From Vreelandella zhuhanensis (GTDB lineage: Bacteria; Pseudomonadota; Gammaproteobacteria; Pseudomonadales; Halomonadaceae), in the NCBI RefSeq assembly GCF_009793355.1, contig NZ_WTKP01000006.1, forward strand, positions 1 to 64,000: a stretch of DNA of 64,000 bases. The letters are read 5' to 3'. A program made the position numbers and the translations under genes. Positions within the stretch are counted from its first letter, which is position 1; each line of letters opens with the position of its first letter. Below the pieces are notes generated by a model. The model worked only from the letters and a program-made list of their open reading frames with translations, did no database searches and had not been told where the DNA came from. Of the stretch, positions 54,730 to 63,022 are shown one piece after another.

Positions 54730-56469
54730 TTAACTAGAAAGAGGGTGCGGTTCTCTGTCGTCATGTTCCCCAAGCTCTCTCCAGGCGGCGTAAGTGCTCA
54801 GAAATACCCGCCCGGTCAGCTCATCCAGAAAGTCGCTGCGTTTGAGCTGATCCATGACCGGGCCCTTGATTTCCGCCAGATGCAGGGTAACGCTGGAATC
54901 CTTGAGGCGTGCATTGATCGCATCGAGGCTTTCCAGGGCGGAGGCATCGATCAGGTTGACCGCAGAACATATCAGCACTACATGCTCGAGTTCCGGGCGC
55001 GTGGCGATCAGATTGTACAGGGTGTCTTCAAGGTAGCGGGCATTGGCGAAATACAGACTTTCGTCGATCCGCAAAAGCGCTAGATGAGAGGCGGTTTCCA
55101 CCTCATGGCGCACCACATTACGAAAATGCTCGGTATCGGGCACGCGGCCCACCAGGGCGCTATGCGGGCGGCTGGTGCGATAAAGAAACAGCCCGATCGA
55201 AAGAATGACCCCGGCAATGATGCCCATCTCCACGCCTTCCACCAGGGTAAAACCGATGGTCACCGCCATGGAGGAAAAGTCGGTACGCGAATAGCGCCAC
55301 GTCTGGCGCAGCATGGGAATATCCACCAGCGTCAGAATGGCAACGGTAATGGTGGCGGCCAGGGTGGCAATCGGCAGGTGATACAGCAGTGGGGTCATCG
55401 ACAGCGTCACGACCGCGATGCCCAGTGCGGCAAAGGCGCCGGCGGCGGGGGTCTTGGCACCGGCATCGTAGTTGATCACGGTACGCGAGAGGCCCCCGGT
55501 CACCGGCATGCCGCTGGAAATGCCCGCCGCCAGATTGGCCGTGCCCAGGCCGACCAATTCCTGGTTGGGCGAAATCCGCTGGCGATGCTTGGCGGCCAGC
55601 ATCTGTCCCATGGATACCGACTCCACGAACCCGACCAGGCTGATCAGCAGCGCAGGAATCAACAGGGCGCGCCATAGCGAGGTCTCGGCATCCCAGGGCA
55701 GGCTAAGGGCGGGAAGCCCCTGAGGAATGCTGCCGACCACCGCAACGCCCTGCTCGGCGAGCCCCAAATGCCAGGTCAGCAGGGTGGTGATAACCACGGC
55801 AAATACCGGCCCGGCCTTGGCCACCAGGTCGGCGAACATGCTGGGAAACCCCAGCCGCATCAGGGCTTTCTTGCCCTGGCGGCGCATGATCACCAGAAAC
55901 GCCAGCGTGCCCAAGCCAATCGCCAGCGTCGGCCAGTGCAGGGTGGCAAGGTTGGGCACCAGGCTGATCAGGCGATCAACCAGCGTGAAACCGCTGCTCT
56001 CGATACCCAGCAGATTGCCCAGCTGGCTGGCGGCAATCAGAATGCCGGAGGCGGTGAGAAACCCCGAGATCACCGGATGACTCAGGAAATTGCTGAAAAA
56101 CCCCAGGCGCATCGCGCCCATGGCGATCAGCATGACGCCGGAAAGCAGCGACAGGATCAATGCCGCCTGCAGGTAGTCCGGGGTTCCCGGCGTGGTGACG
56201 CCGGAAAGCGCCGCGCCGGTCATCAAGGCGATGATAGCCACCGGGCCCACGGCCAGGGTGCGGCTGGTGCCGAACACGCAGTACAGCAATTGCGGCAGGA
56301 TACTGGCGTAAAGCCCCACCACGGCGGGCAACCCCGCCAAGAGGGCATAGGCCAATGATTGCGGAATCACCATGATGGTGACTATCACGCCCGCCAGCAG
56401 GTCGGCACCCAGCAAACGACCCTGATAGTGCGGCAACCAACTGAGTATGGGAAAGTAGCGTTTGAACAT
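54730..56469 (-). CDS. SulP family anion transporter (SLC26-like) with C-terminal STAS domain
   Basis: 579 residues. A membrane domain with about 12-14 helices and the family signature (GADLLAGVIVTIMVIPQSLAYALLAGLP; GLYASILPQLLYCVFGTSR), NQELVGLGTANLAAG and GGLSRTVINYDAGAKTP, then a STAS domain (about 445-560). It may carry sulfate, bicarbonate or dicarboxylates; the substrate cannot be read from sequence. AGAGG precedes the ATG. It is the first gene of a five-gene unit with the MCE system, an unusual combination. Confidence 0.93.
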   Translation of the reverse strand: MFKRYFPILSWLPHYQGRLLGADLLAGVIVTIMVIPQSLAYALLAGLPAVVGLYASILPQLLYCVFGTSRTLAVGPVAIIALMTGAALSGVTTPGTPDYLQAALILSLLSGVMLIAMGAMRLGFFSNFLSHPVISGFLTASGILIAASQLGNLLGIESSGFTLVDRLISLVPNLATLHWPTLAIGLGTLAFLVIMRRQGKKALMRLGFPSMFADLVAKAGPVFAVVITTLLTWHLGLAEQGVAVVGSIPQGLPALSLPWDAETSLWRALLIPALLISLVGFVESVSMGQMLAAKHRQRISPNQELVGLGTANLAAGISSGMPVTGGLSRTVINYDAGAKTPAAGAFAALGIAVVTLSMTPLLYHLPIATLAATITVAILTLVDIPMLRQTWRYSRTDFSSMAVTIGFTLVEGVEMGIIAGVILSIGLFLYRTSRPHSALVGRVPDTEHFRNVVRHEVETASHLALLRIDESLYFANARYLEDTLYNLIATRPELEHVVLICSAVNLIDASALESLDAINARLKDSSVTLHLAEIKGPVMDQLKRSDFLDELTGRVFLSTYAAWRELGEHDDREPHPLSS

Positions 56470-56490
56470 GAGCCTCTAATGGCGCCAGGA

Positions 56491-56521
56491 AGAATGAACG
56501 ATAAAAAGAATGAACGATAAA
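56491..56521 (+). repeat. Short tandem duplication in the metY leader
   Basis: AGAATGAACGATAAA occurs twice (56491-56505 and 56507-56521) with a 16-base period, in the divergent promoter region between the SulP gene and metY. A small hairpin ATCGG/CCGAT follows at 56572-56588. Confidence 0.85.
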
Positions 56522-56642
56522 GTAATCATCAGACTAAACGATATTAGCTTCCAGGGTGAGCCTTGGTTAGCATCGGGTGAAATCCGATACATGAAAACCC
56601 GTCTGTGCTCTCAACCCCTCACATCGCTATCAAGGATACATG

Positions 56643-57920
56643 ATGAAACCCGAAACCATTGCGCTGCATCATGGTTATGCCCCGGACAATCAACATGCCG
56701 TGGCAGTGCCTATTCACCAGACCACCTCCTTTGCGTTTGATAGCGCCCAGCATGCCGCGGATCTTTTCGATCTCAAGGTCGAAGGCAATATCTATTCGCG
56801 GATCATGAACCCCACCTGTGCGGTGCTCGAACAGCGGGTTGCCGCCCTGGAAGGGGGCATCGCCGGCCTGGCGGTCGCCTCGGGCATGGCGGCGATCACC
56901 TACGCCATCCAGACCATTGCCGAAGCCGGCGACAACATCGTCTCGATCAGCGAGCTGTATGGCGGCACCTACAATCTGTTCGCGCATACCCTGCCGCGCC
57001 AAGGCATTCAGGTGCGCTTCGCCGACAAAGACGACTTCGCCGGTATCGAAGCGCTGATCGACGAGCGCACCAAGGCGGTGTATTGCGAAAGCGTGGGCAA
57101 CCCTTCGGGGGGCATCGTCGATATCGAGCGTCTGGCCGAAGTGGCCCATCGCCATGGGGTGCCGGTGATCGTGGATAACACCACCGCCACGCCCTTTCTG
57201 TGGCGGCCCATCGAGCAGGGGGCGGATATCGTGGTGCACTCCGCCACCAAGTACATTGGCGGCCATGGCACCACCGTAGGTGGCGTCATCGTGGATTCCG
57301 GCAAGTTCCCCTGGGCGGAACACGCCACCCGCTTTCCGCTGCTCACCGAGCCGGATGTGTCCTATCACGGGGTAAGCTATACCCGCGATGTCGGCGAGGC
57401 AGCGTTCATTACCCGGGCGCGGGTCGTGCCACTGCGCAACATGGGCGCGTCACTTTCCGCCCAGGCGGCGTGGAATCTTCTCCAAGGCCTGGAAACACTG
57501 GCGCTACGCATCGAGCGCATCTGTGAAAACACCCATGCAGTCGCCAGCTTTCTGGAGCTGCATCCTCAAGTGCGCTGGGTGCAATATGCGGGTCTCGAAA
57601 ACCATAAGGATTACGCCCTGGCGCAGAAATACATGGATGGCCATGCCTCGGGGATTCTGAGTTTCGGCATTGAAGGCGGCCAGGCGGCCGGCGAGCGTTT
57701 TTACGATGCCCTGAGTCTGATTCTGCGCCTGGTCAATATCGGCGACGCCAAGAGCTGCTCCTCGATTCCCGCCTCCACCACCCACCGCCAGCTCGACGCC
57801 GATGAACTCGAGGCGGCGGGGGTCTCGGCGGACATGGTGCGGCTATCGATCGGCATCGAACATATCGATGATCTCCTGGCGGATATCGACCAGGCCTTGA
57901 AGGTGGCTGCCCGCGGCTAG
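56643..57920 (+). CDS. metY: O-acetylhomoserine sulfhydrylase
   Basis: 425-residue PLP enzyme of the Cys/Met metabolism family that makes homocysteine from O-acetylhomoserine and sulfide. Typical blocks: VPIHQTTSFAFDSAQHAADLF, YSRIMNPTCAVLEQRVAALEGG, SGMAAITYAI, VIVDNTTATPFLWRPIEQGAD and PLP lysine at HSATKYIGGHGTT. Two adjacent ATG codons exist; the second (56643) is six bases after AAGGA and is preferred. The direct sulfhydrylation route complements the homocysteine recycled by LuxS in this window. Confidence 0.93.
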   Translation: MKPETIALHHGYAPDNQHAVAVPIHQTTSFAFDSAQHAADLFDLKVEGNIYSRIMNPTCAVLEQRVAALEGGIAGLAVASGMAAITYAIQTIAEAGDNIVSISELYGGTYNLFAHTLPRQGIQVRFADKDDFAGIEALIDERTKAVYCESVGNPSGGIVDIERLAEVAHRHGVPVIVDNTTATPFLWRPIEQGADIVVHSATKYIGGHGTTVGGVIVDSGKFPWAEHATRFPLLTEPDVSYHGVSYTRDVGEAAFITRARVVPLRNMGASLSAQAAWNLLQGLETLALRIERICENTHAVASFLELHPQVRWVQYAGLENHKDYALAQKYMDGHASGILSFGIEGGQAAGERFYDALSLILRLVNIGDAKSCSSIPASTTHRQLDADELEAAGVSADMVRLSIGIEHIDDLLADIDQALKVAARG

Positions 57921-57936
57921 TCCAGTCAGTGACAAG

Positions 57937-58848
57937 CTAGTCAGCGGCCAGCAGGCGGCTGGGGCGTGACTGCCAGGCGGACCAGGAGTACAGCGCCAGC
58001 CCCGTCCAGATCAGCAAGAAGGTCGTCAGCTGGATGGGCGACAGCGGCTCGTGAAACACCAGCAGGGCAATCAGAAACTGAATGCTGGGGTTGATGTACA
58101 TCAGAAACCCCAGGGTAGCCAGACGCAGACGCCTTGCCGCCCCGGCAAATGCCATCAACGGCAAGGCGGTGATCACGCCGCTGGCGATCAGCAGCAAGGT
58201 GGTAAATTGCTCGTCGGCGAAGTGCGAAAGCTCCTGCAGGCTGAGCCAGCTCAATGCCAGCAGGCCCAGCGGGAGCAGCAACAGCGTTTCCACGAACAAC
58301 CCGGAAAGCCCGTCCAGCGGTACCTGTTTTCTGAGCAGGCCGTAAGTGCCGAAGGACAGCGCCAGTGCCAGGCTGATCCAGGGCAATTCCCCGAGCAGAA
58401 AGAACTGAATGGCAATCGCCAGGGTAGCCAGCCCCAGGGCGACCAGTTGCAAGCGGGCCATGAGCTCACGCAGCACCAGCATGCCCAAGGCGACATTGAC
58501 CAGCGGGGTCAAAAAATAGCCCAGGCTGGCCTGCAGTACCTGCTGGGTTTCCACCGCGTAAATATACAGCCCCCAGTTAAGGCCGATAAGCAGGGCGCAG
58601 GCCAATACCCGCCCCAGGCGCTTGGGTTCCGCCAGGGCAAGCCTGACCGGCGCCCAGCGTCTAAGCAGGGTGATCAGGCCGACCAGAAAAACGCACGACC
58701 AGATTATCCGATGGATCAATATTTCATAGGCAGGCACACCCTCGAACAAGGCGAAGAAAAGCGGAAAGCAGCCCCACATGACATAGGCGGCAAGCCCGAA
58801 GCCCACCCCCTTGGCCGCTTCCGGATCAGCATTGTTTGAGTGGAACAT
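57937..58848 (-). CDS. rarD: RarD-type EamA/DMT permease
   Basis: 303-residue inner-membrane protein with ten transmembrane helices (two EamA halves). RarD hallmarks are GFGLAAYVMWGCFPLFFAL at the N terminus, EILIHRIIWSCVF, NWGLYIYAVETQQVLQASLGYFLTPLVNV (split), and SFGTYGLLRKQVPLDGLSGL. In E. coli rarD is described as a chloramphenicol-sensitive-protein homologue; the natural substrate is unknown. Divergent from the omega-amidase gene, convergent with metY 16 bases away. Confidence 0.9.
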   Translation of the reverse strand: MFHSNNADPEAAKGVGFGLAAYVMWGCFPLFFALFEGVPAYEILIHRIIWSCVFLVGLITLLRRWAPVRLALAEPKRLGRVLACALLIGLNWGLYIYAVETQQVLQASLGYFLTPLVNVALGMLVLRELMARLQLVALGLATLAIAIQFFLLGELPWISLALALSFGTYGLLRKQVPLDGLSGLFVETLLLLPLGLLALSWLSLQELSHFADEQFTTLLLIASGVITALPLMAFAGAARRLRLATLGFLMYINPSIQFLIALLVFHEPLSPIQLTTFLLIWTGLALYSWSAWQSRPSRLLAAD

Positions 58849-58927
58849 GACGGCCTCATCGTTGAAAAATGTTAATCTAGCACATAATGAACCCCAGATT
58901 ATTAAAGCGCATGAAGGAGCCTTACCG

Positions 58928-59743
58928 ATGAGTAAGCTGAGAGCCAGCCTGGTGCAATGCGACCTGCGCTGGGAAGATCCGCAGGCTAATCATCAGCACC
59001 TGGAAACCCTGCTGGGCGAACTGGATGGGCGTGAAACGGACCTGATCGTGTTGCCGGAAATGTTTGCCACCGGCTTCACCATGAATTCCCGCGAGATGGC
59101 GCAGCCGATGCAGCAAAGCCCCAGTGTGGCCTGGCTGAGCGACCAGGCGCAGCAACGCGACTGCGTGATGACCGGAAGTGTGGCGATCGAGGACAACGGC
59201 GAATACTACAACCGGATGATCTGGGCCACCCCGGACGGCGAAATTGTGCATTACGACAAGCGCCATCTGTTTCGCATGGCCGGCGAGCACGAACGCTATG
59301 GCATGGGCCAGCAGCGTTGCGTGGTGGAACTCAAGGGCATGAAGCTCTTGCTGAGCGTCTGTTACGACCTGCGCTTTCCGGTATGGCTGCGCCAGCAACC
59401 CACCGCCGAGGAAGCGTTTGAATACGATGCGCTGCTATGTGTCGCCAATTGGCCGGCACCGCGGCGTCAGCCATGGCGCACCCTGCTCCAGGCCCGAGCG
59501 GTGGAAAACCTGTGCTACGTGATCGGGGTCAATCGGGTGGGTGAGGATGCCAAGAACACGCCGTATGCCGGCGATTCGATGTTGGTCGATTTCAAGGGCG
59601 ACCCCCTGATCGACCGCGACGCCGATAGCGGTTTCATCGAGACCGGCACGCTGGACAAGGACGCCCTGGATGCGTTTCGCGAGAAGTTTCCCGCCTGGCA
59701 GGATGCCGATCGTTTTCAACTATTGCCGGGAGTAGGGCATTGA
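58928..59743 (+). CDS. yafV: Omega-amidase YafV-like, carbon-nitrogen hydrolase superfamily
   Basis: 271-residue nitrilase-superfamily enzyme with triad E44 (VLPEMFATGF), K111 (YDKRHLF) and C145 (LLSVCYDLRFPVW). The MFATGF and DLRFPVW context is typical of YafV/NIT2-type omega-amidases, which hydrolyse 2-oxoglutaramate and 2-oxosuccinamate formed when glutamine or asparagine transaminate 2-oxo-4-methylthiobutyrate in methionine salvage. The start at ATG 58928 has AAGGAG upstream; 39 in-frame codons inside the promoter region were rejected. The rsuA start overlaps its stop by four bases (TTGA). Confidence 0.9.
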   Translation: MSKLRASLVQCDLRWEDPQANHQHLETLLGELDGRETDLIVLPEMFATGFTMNSREMAQPMQQSPSVAWLSDQAQQRDCVMTGSVAIEDNGEYYNRMIWATPDGEIVHYDKRHLFRMAGEHERYGMGQQRCVVELKGMKLLLSVCYDLRFPVWLRQQPTAEEAFEYDALLCVANWPAPRRQPWRTLLQARAVENLCYVIGVNRVGEDAKNTPYAGDSMLVDFKGDPLIDRDADSGFIETGTLDKDALDAFREKFPAWQDADRFQLLPGVGH

Positions 59744-60447
59744 TTCGTCTGGATCGTTTTTTGAGTGAAACCACGGAATTGACTCGCAGCCTGGCCAAGC
59801 GCGCGCTCAAACGTGAAGAAGTCACCGTCAATGGTGAAGTAACCAAGCAAGGGGCCTTGCAGCTTGACCCTGATCAGGACAAGGTCACCTGGAACGGGGT
59901 GCCGCTCGAGCTGGTCGGCCTGCGCTATCTGATGATGAACAAGCCCGAAGGCGTGGAATGCACCGCGCGGCGCGGCCTGTACCCCCGGGTAGTCGAGTTG
60001 ATCGACCTGCCCAAGGTGGAACGCTTGCAATCGGTAGGCCGGCTGGATGTCGACACCACCGGGCTTCTGCTCTTGACTGACGACGGCCACTGGTCACACC
60101 GGGTGAGTGCCCCCAAGAAGCGTTGCGCCAAGGTGTACCTGGCCAGCCTGGCGCAGCCGCTGGAAGGCCAGCAGGCCGAGGAGGCGATTGCCCGGGTAAG
60201 CGAAGGCCTGATGCTGGACGGTGAAGAAGAGCTCACCCACCCAGCCACCCTCGAACTGGTGACGCCCACCCAGGCGCGCCTGATCATCACCGAAGGGCGC
60301 TATCATCAGGTAAAACGCATGTTTGCCGCCCTGGGCAACCACGTGGAAGCCCTGCACCGCGAGTCGATCGGCCCCCTGGTGCTGGACCCTTCCCTGAAAC
60401 CCGGCGAATGGCGCGAGCTCAGCGCCGAAGAAGTCGCGCTTTTCTAA
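59740..60447 (+). CDS. rsuA: 16S rRNA pseudouridine(516) synthase
   Basis: 235 residues: S4-like RNA-binding domain (MIRLDRFLSETTELTRSLAKRA) and a catalytic domain with D103 in VGRLDVDTTGLLLLTDDG. EGRYHQVKRMFAALGNHV and the C-terminal PGEWRELSAEE match E. coli RsuA. It modifies U516 of 16S rRNA. The start is TTG 59740, overlapping the omega-amidase stop (TTGA) with GGAG upstream, so the two are coupled. A REP cluster begins ten bases after the stop. Confidence 0.93.
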   Translation: MIRLDRFLSETTELTRSLAKRALKREEVTVNGEVTKQGALQLDPDQDKVTWNGVPLELVGLRYLMMNKPEGVECTARRGLYPRVVELIDLPKVERLQSVGRLDVDTTGLLLLTDDGHWSHRVSAPKKRCAKVYLASLAQPLEGQQAEEAIARVSEGLMLDGEEELTHPATLELVTPTQARLIITEGRYHQVKRMFAALGNHVEALHRESIGPLVLDPSLKPGEWRELSAEEVALF

Positions 60448-60457
60448 ACCTGAGTGG

Positions 60458-61156
60458 GTAGGAGGGCGATTTATCGCGCGAGGGGTTTGCCTGAAATAGG
60501 CACCAACCCATAGCCCCCGCAGATCTTGACCGGGTAGGAGGGCGATTTATCGCGCGAGGGGTTTGCCTGAAATGGGCAACAACCAGGGCTCGCCCGACAA
60601 GTCGGCCTCCTACCAATCTACTACCACCATCCCCGTAGGAGCTGGCTTCAGCCGGCGATTGGCGCCGCAGGCGCCTGGGACAAGATCCATCGCCCGACAA
60701 GTCGAGTTCCCACCAACCCACACCACCATCCCCGTAGGAGCTGGCTTCAGCCGGCGATTGGCGCCGCAGGCGCCTTGGGGCAATAACCCAAGGACTCGCC
60801 CGATAAATCAGGCTCCCACCAAACCCACCACCATCCCCGTAGGAGCTGGCTTCAGCCGGCGATTGGCGCCGCAGGCGCCTGGACAACAATCCAAGGACTC
60901 GCCCGATAAATCAGGCTCCCACCAACCCACTTCAGCCGGCGATTGGCGCCGCAGGCGCCTGGGGGTAAGCTCCATCGCCCGACAAGTCGAGCTCCCACCA
61001 AACCCACTACCACCCCCGTAGGAGCTGGCTTCAGCCGGCGATGGGCGCCGCAGGCGCCTGGGACACCAACCCAGGGCTCGCCCGACAAGTCGGCCTCCTA
61101 CCTTATTACCCGCCCCTGAGGATCTTGACCTGGTGGGAGGGCGATTTATCGCGCGA
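60458..61156. repeat. Cluster of 14 REP palindromes in alternating orientation (BIME-like)
   Basis: About 755 bases without genes between rsuA and a histidine kinase, filled by 24-base units of form GTRG-GAG-palindrome-CGA. Plus units: 60458, 60534, 60635, 60734, 60839, 60931 (truncated, 12 bases left), 61018, 61133. Minus units: 60590, 60690, 60796, 60899, 60975, 61078. After the first two, orientation alternates strictly. Five central plus units (one truncated) share the core CTGGCTTCAGCCGG and carry a second palindrome GGCGCCGCAGGCGCC. Two outer types have core GGCGATTTATCGCG and share a longer flank (GGGGTTTGC). The GTRG head is the mark of REPs mobilised by REP-associated tyrosine transposases; no such gene is in the window. 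Confidence 0.95.
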
Positions 61157-61202
61157 GGGGTTTGCGTAGTGGGTTGTCCAGGGCGAGGTAGTTGACTGGC
61201 AT

Positions 61203-62768
61203 CTATTTCATTGGCAAGTCCACGTGGAAGGTAGTACCCACGTGGACTTGCGAGTCGAAATGCACTTGGCCTTGCATGCCTTCCACATAGGCTTTAACGA
61301 GAGCGAGCCCGAGCCCGGTGCCTGGTCCTTTCGTCTTGCCATTCTGGGCATCACTGCCCGGGGACTGGCTGAATTTCTCGAAGAGATAGGGTCTGAATTC
61401 TTCGGGAATACCTGGGCCTTGATCGATAACGCTAATTCGTACCCGGTTGCCATCGCTATGGTCTTCATTGAGGCGCTGTGCCTCGACCCTTACGGCTTTT
61501 CTTTCGGGAGAAAATTTGATCGCGTTGGACAGCAGATTGGTCAGTACCTGCTGCAGGCGATCCTGATCTGCAAGCACCTCTACCTGCGGTATCTCTCCGA
61601 GCTTTAAGTCGACCTCATGTTTAAGTGCGAAGCCCTGATTGGTGCTCACGGCCTCGTTGAGAACTTCAGCGAGGTTAAGCGGCTTTAGTTTGAAGTCGAC
61701 TTTGCCTAACTCCGCTTTCTCAAGGTCGAGAAACTCCGTGACCAGCCTCACCAGCCGCTGGCTATTGCGCTGAGCAAGAGAGGCCATTTCGGCTATTGGG
61801 TCTGGAACAGGTCCGGCCATGCCGGATGTGATTACCGTGAGCGCGCCATCGATGGACCCGAGGGGAGTGCGTAGCTCATGACTTACGGTGGAAAGAAGGT
61901 CTCGCTGGGCACGTTCTATCGCTTTGCGCTCGCTAATATCGCGCACGACACTTGCAAAAACGGGTACGGCAGTCCTGATGACCTGTAGCCGGATCTCTAC
62001 CGGATACAACAGTCCATTCTTGCGGCGGCGCAGTTGCTCGCTGACCACAACCTCTTTTTCGCCTTGACGCAGCGGCCGAAGTAGCACCTCCAAAGTTTCT
62101 CGGTCTAGCTCCGGCATCACATCCACTGGTGTGGCTTCCTTGAGAGCCTCAAGGTCGATATCCAGCTCTTCCAAGGCATTGGCGTTGGCATAAATATAGC
62201 GCAGGCTATCCATGTCAAAAAGTGCCACCTCTTCCGACATAGCGTCGAGCACCGATCCAAGCCAGGCGGATCGAGCTTCCTGTCGACGTGTCTTGAGCAG
62301 TGTTTCGACCAGCTGGGCCAAGGCATTGATGGCTTCTGTTTGCTCCGGTTCCAGTTGGCGGGGCTTGCGATCCATCACGCACAGAGTGCCGAGGGCATGC
62401 CCTTCGGCACTCTGGATTGGTTTGCCGGCATAGAAGCGGGCATGGAAATCACTCTCGACAAATGGGTTGTCGTGAAAGCGCGGGTCCTGGCTGGCATCGG
62501 GCACTTCCATGATGTCTTCGCCGAGAATGGCATGACCGCAGAAACTATCTTCACGGTCGGATTCATGTACATCCATACCGTAGGTAGACTTGAACCATTG
62601 GCGGCGGGAATCAAGCAGCGCAATGAACGCATAAGGAGTATCGCAGATTTTCGCCGCCAGGGTCGTGATGTTGTCGAACACCGCTTCGCTTGGCGTATCA
62701 AGAATATAATGGTCAGTAAGATTGGTCAGTCGAGCAGCTTCATTTGGCGGTAGAAGTGGTTTTTGCAT
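61203..62768 (-). CDS. Soluble sensor histidine kinase with GAF and PAS domains
   Basis: 521 residues with no transmembrane segment: GAF domain (about 25-155; LDSRRQWFKSTYGMD, SFCGHAI, ARFYAGKPIQSAEGHALGTLCVMD), PAS domain (about 175-285; FDMDSLRYIYANANALEELD, RRKNGLLYPVEIRL), HisKA with H297 (STVSHELRTPLGSIDG), and HATPase with N box NLLSNAIKFSPE, G1 DQGPGIP and G2 GTGLGLALVKAY. The GAF type (DxSFCGHAI) is common in cytoplasmic kinases and cyclases. No receiver domain or adjacent response regulator is visible. ATG 62768 was chosen because the 36 codons before it are not domain-like. Confidence 0.88.
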   Translation of the reverse strand: MQKPLLPPNEAARLTNLTDHYILDTPSEAVFDNITTLAAKICDTPYAFIALLDSRRQWFKSTYGMDVHESDREDSFCGHAILGEDIMEVPDASQDPRFHDNPFVESDFHARFYAGKPIQSAEGHALGTLCVMDRKPRQLEPEQTEAINALAQLVETLLKTRRQEARSAWLGSVLDAMSEEVALFDMDSLRYIYANANALEELDIDLEALKEATPVDVMPELDRETLEVLLRPLRQGEKEVVVSEQLRRRKNGLLYPVEIRLQVIRTAVPVFASVVRDISERKAIERAQRDLLSTVSHELRTPLGSIDGALTVITSGMAGPVPDPIAEMASLAQRNSQRLVRLVTEFLDLEKAELGKVDFKLKPLNLAEVLNEAVSTNQGFALKHEVDLKLGEIPQVEVLADQDRLQQVLTNLLSNAIKFSPERKAVRVEAQRLNEDHSDGNRVRISVIDQGPGIPEEFRPYLFEKFSQSPGSDAQNGKTKGPGTGLGLALVKAYVEGMQGQVHFDSQVHVGTTFHVDLPMK

Positions 62769-63022
62769 CACAGAAGTCCATTGGCAGCTCATTGATGACC
62801 GAGCGTCGAGGCACCGGCACTGTCGAGACTCTAACGCAGGCTTTGTATGTTTCCCAATGAGTATTGGAGTGCTCAATTTGACTAGCTGAATTGACTAAAC
62901 TGGTTGGGTACAAATTCATCGCTATGATGTTAGGATTAATTTAATCTTGGCGCATTACCTAAGTCCTTCAATTCTTTTCGACGGTAAGAAAGAGCCTTAA
63001 GCCCTACAACCCGGTTTTTAGT

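Noticed and set aside
56521..56642. Cobalamin or SAM riboswitch before metY (GGGTGAAATCCGAT resembles part of a B12 aptamer)
   Set aside because: The remaining B12-box and core helices are absent, and the hairpin alone is too small for a call.
60419..61088. Open frames of about 80-150 codons inside the REP cluster, with repeated peptides such as VGAGFSRRLAPQAPG
   Set aside because: They are translations of the palindromic repeats themselves; the same peptide recurs on both strands and no ribosome sites are present.
60458..61156. CRISPR array
   Set aside because: Units are palindromic, alternate in orientation, and fall into several core types; the sequences between them are themselves repeats; no cas genes are present.
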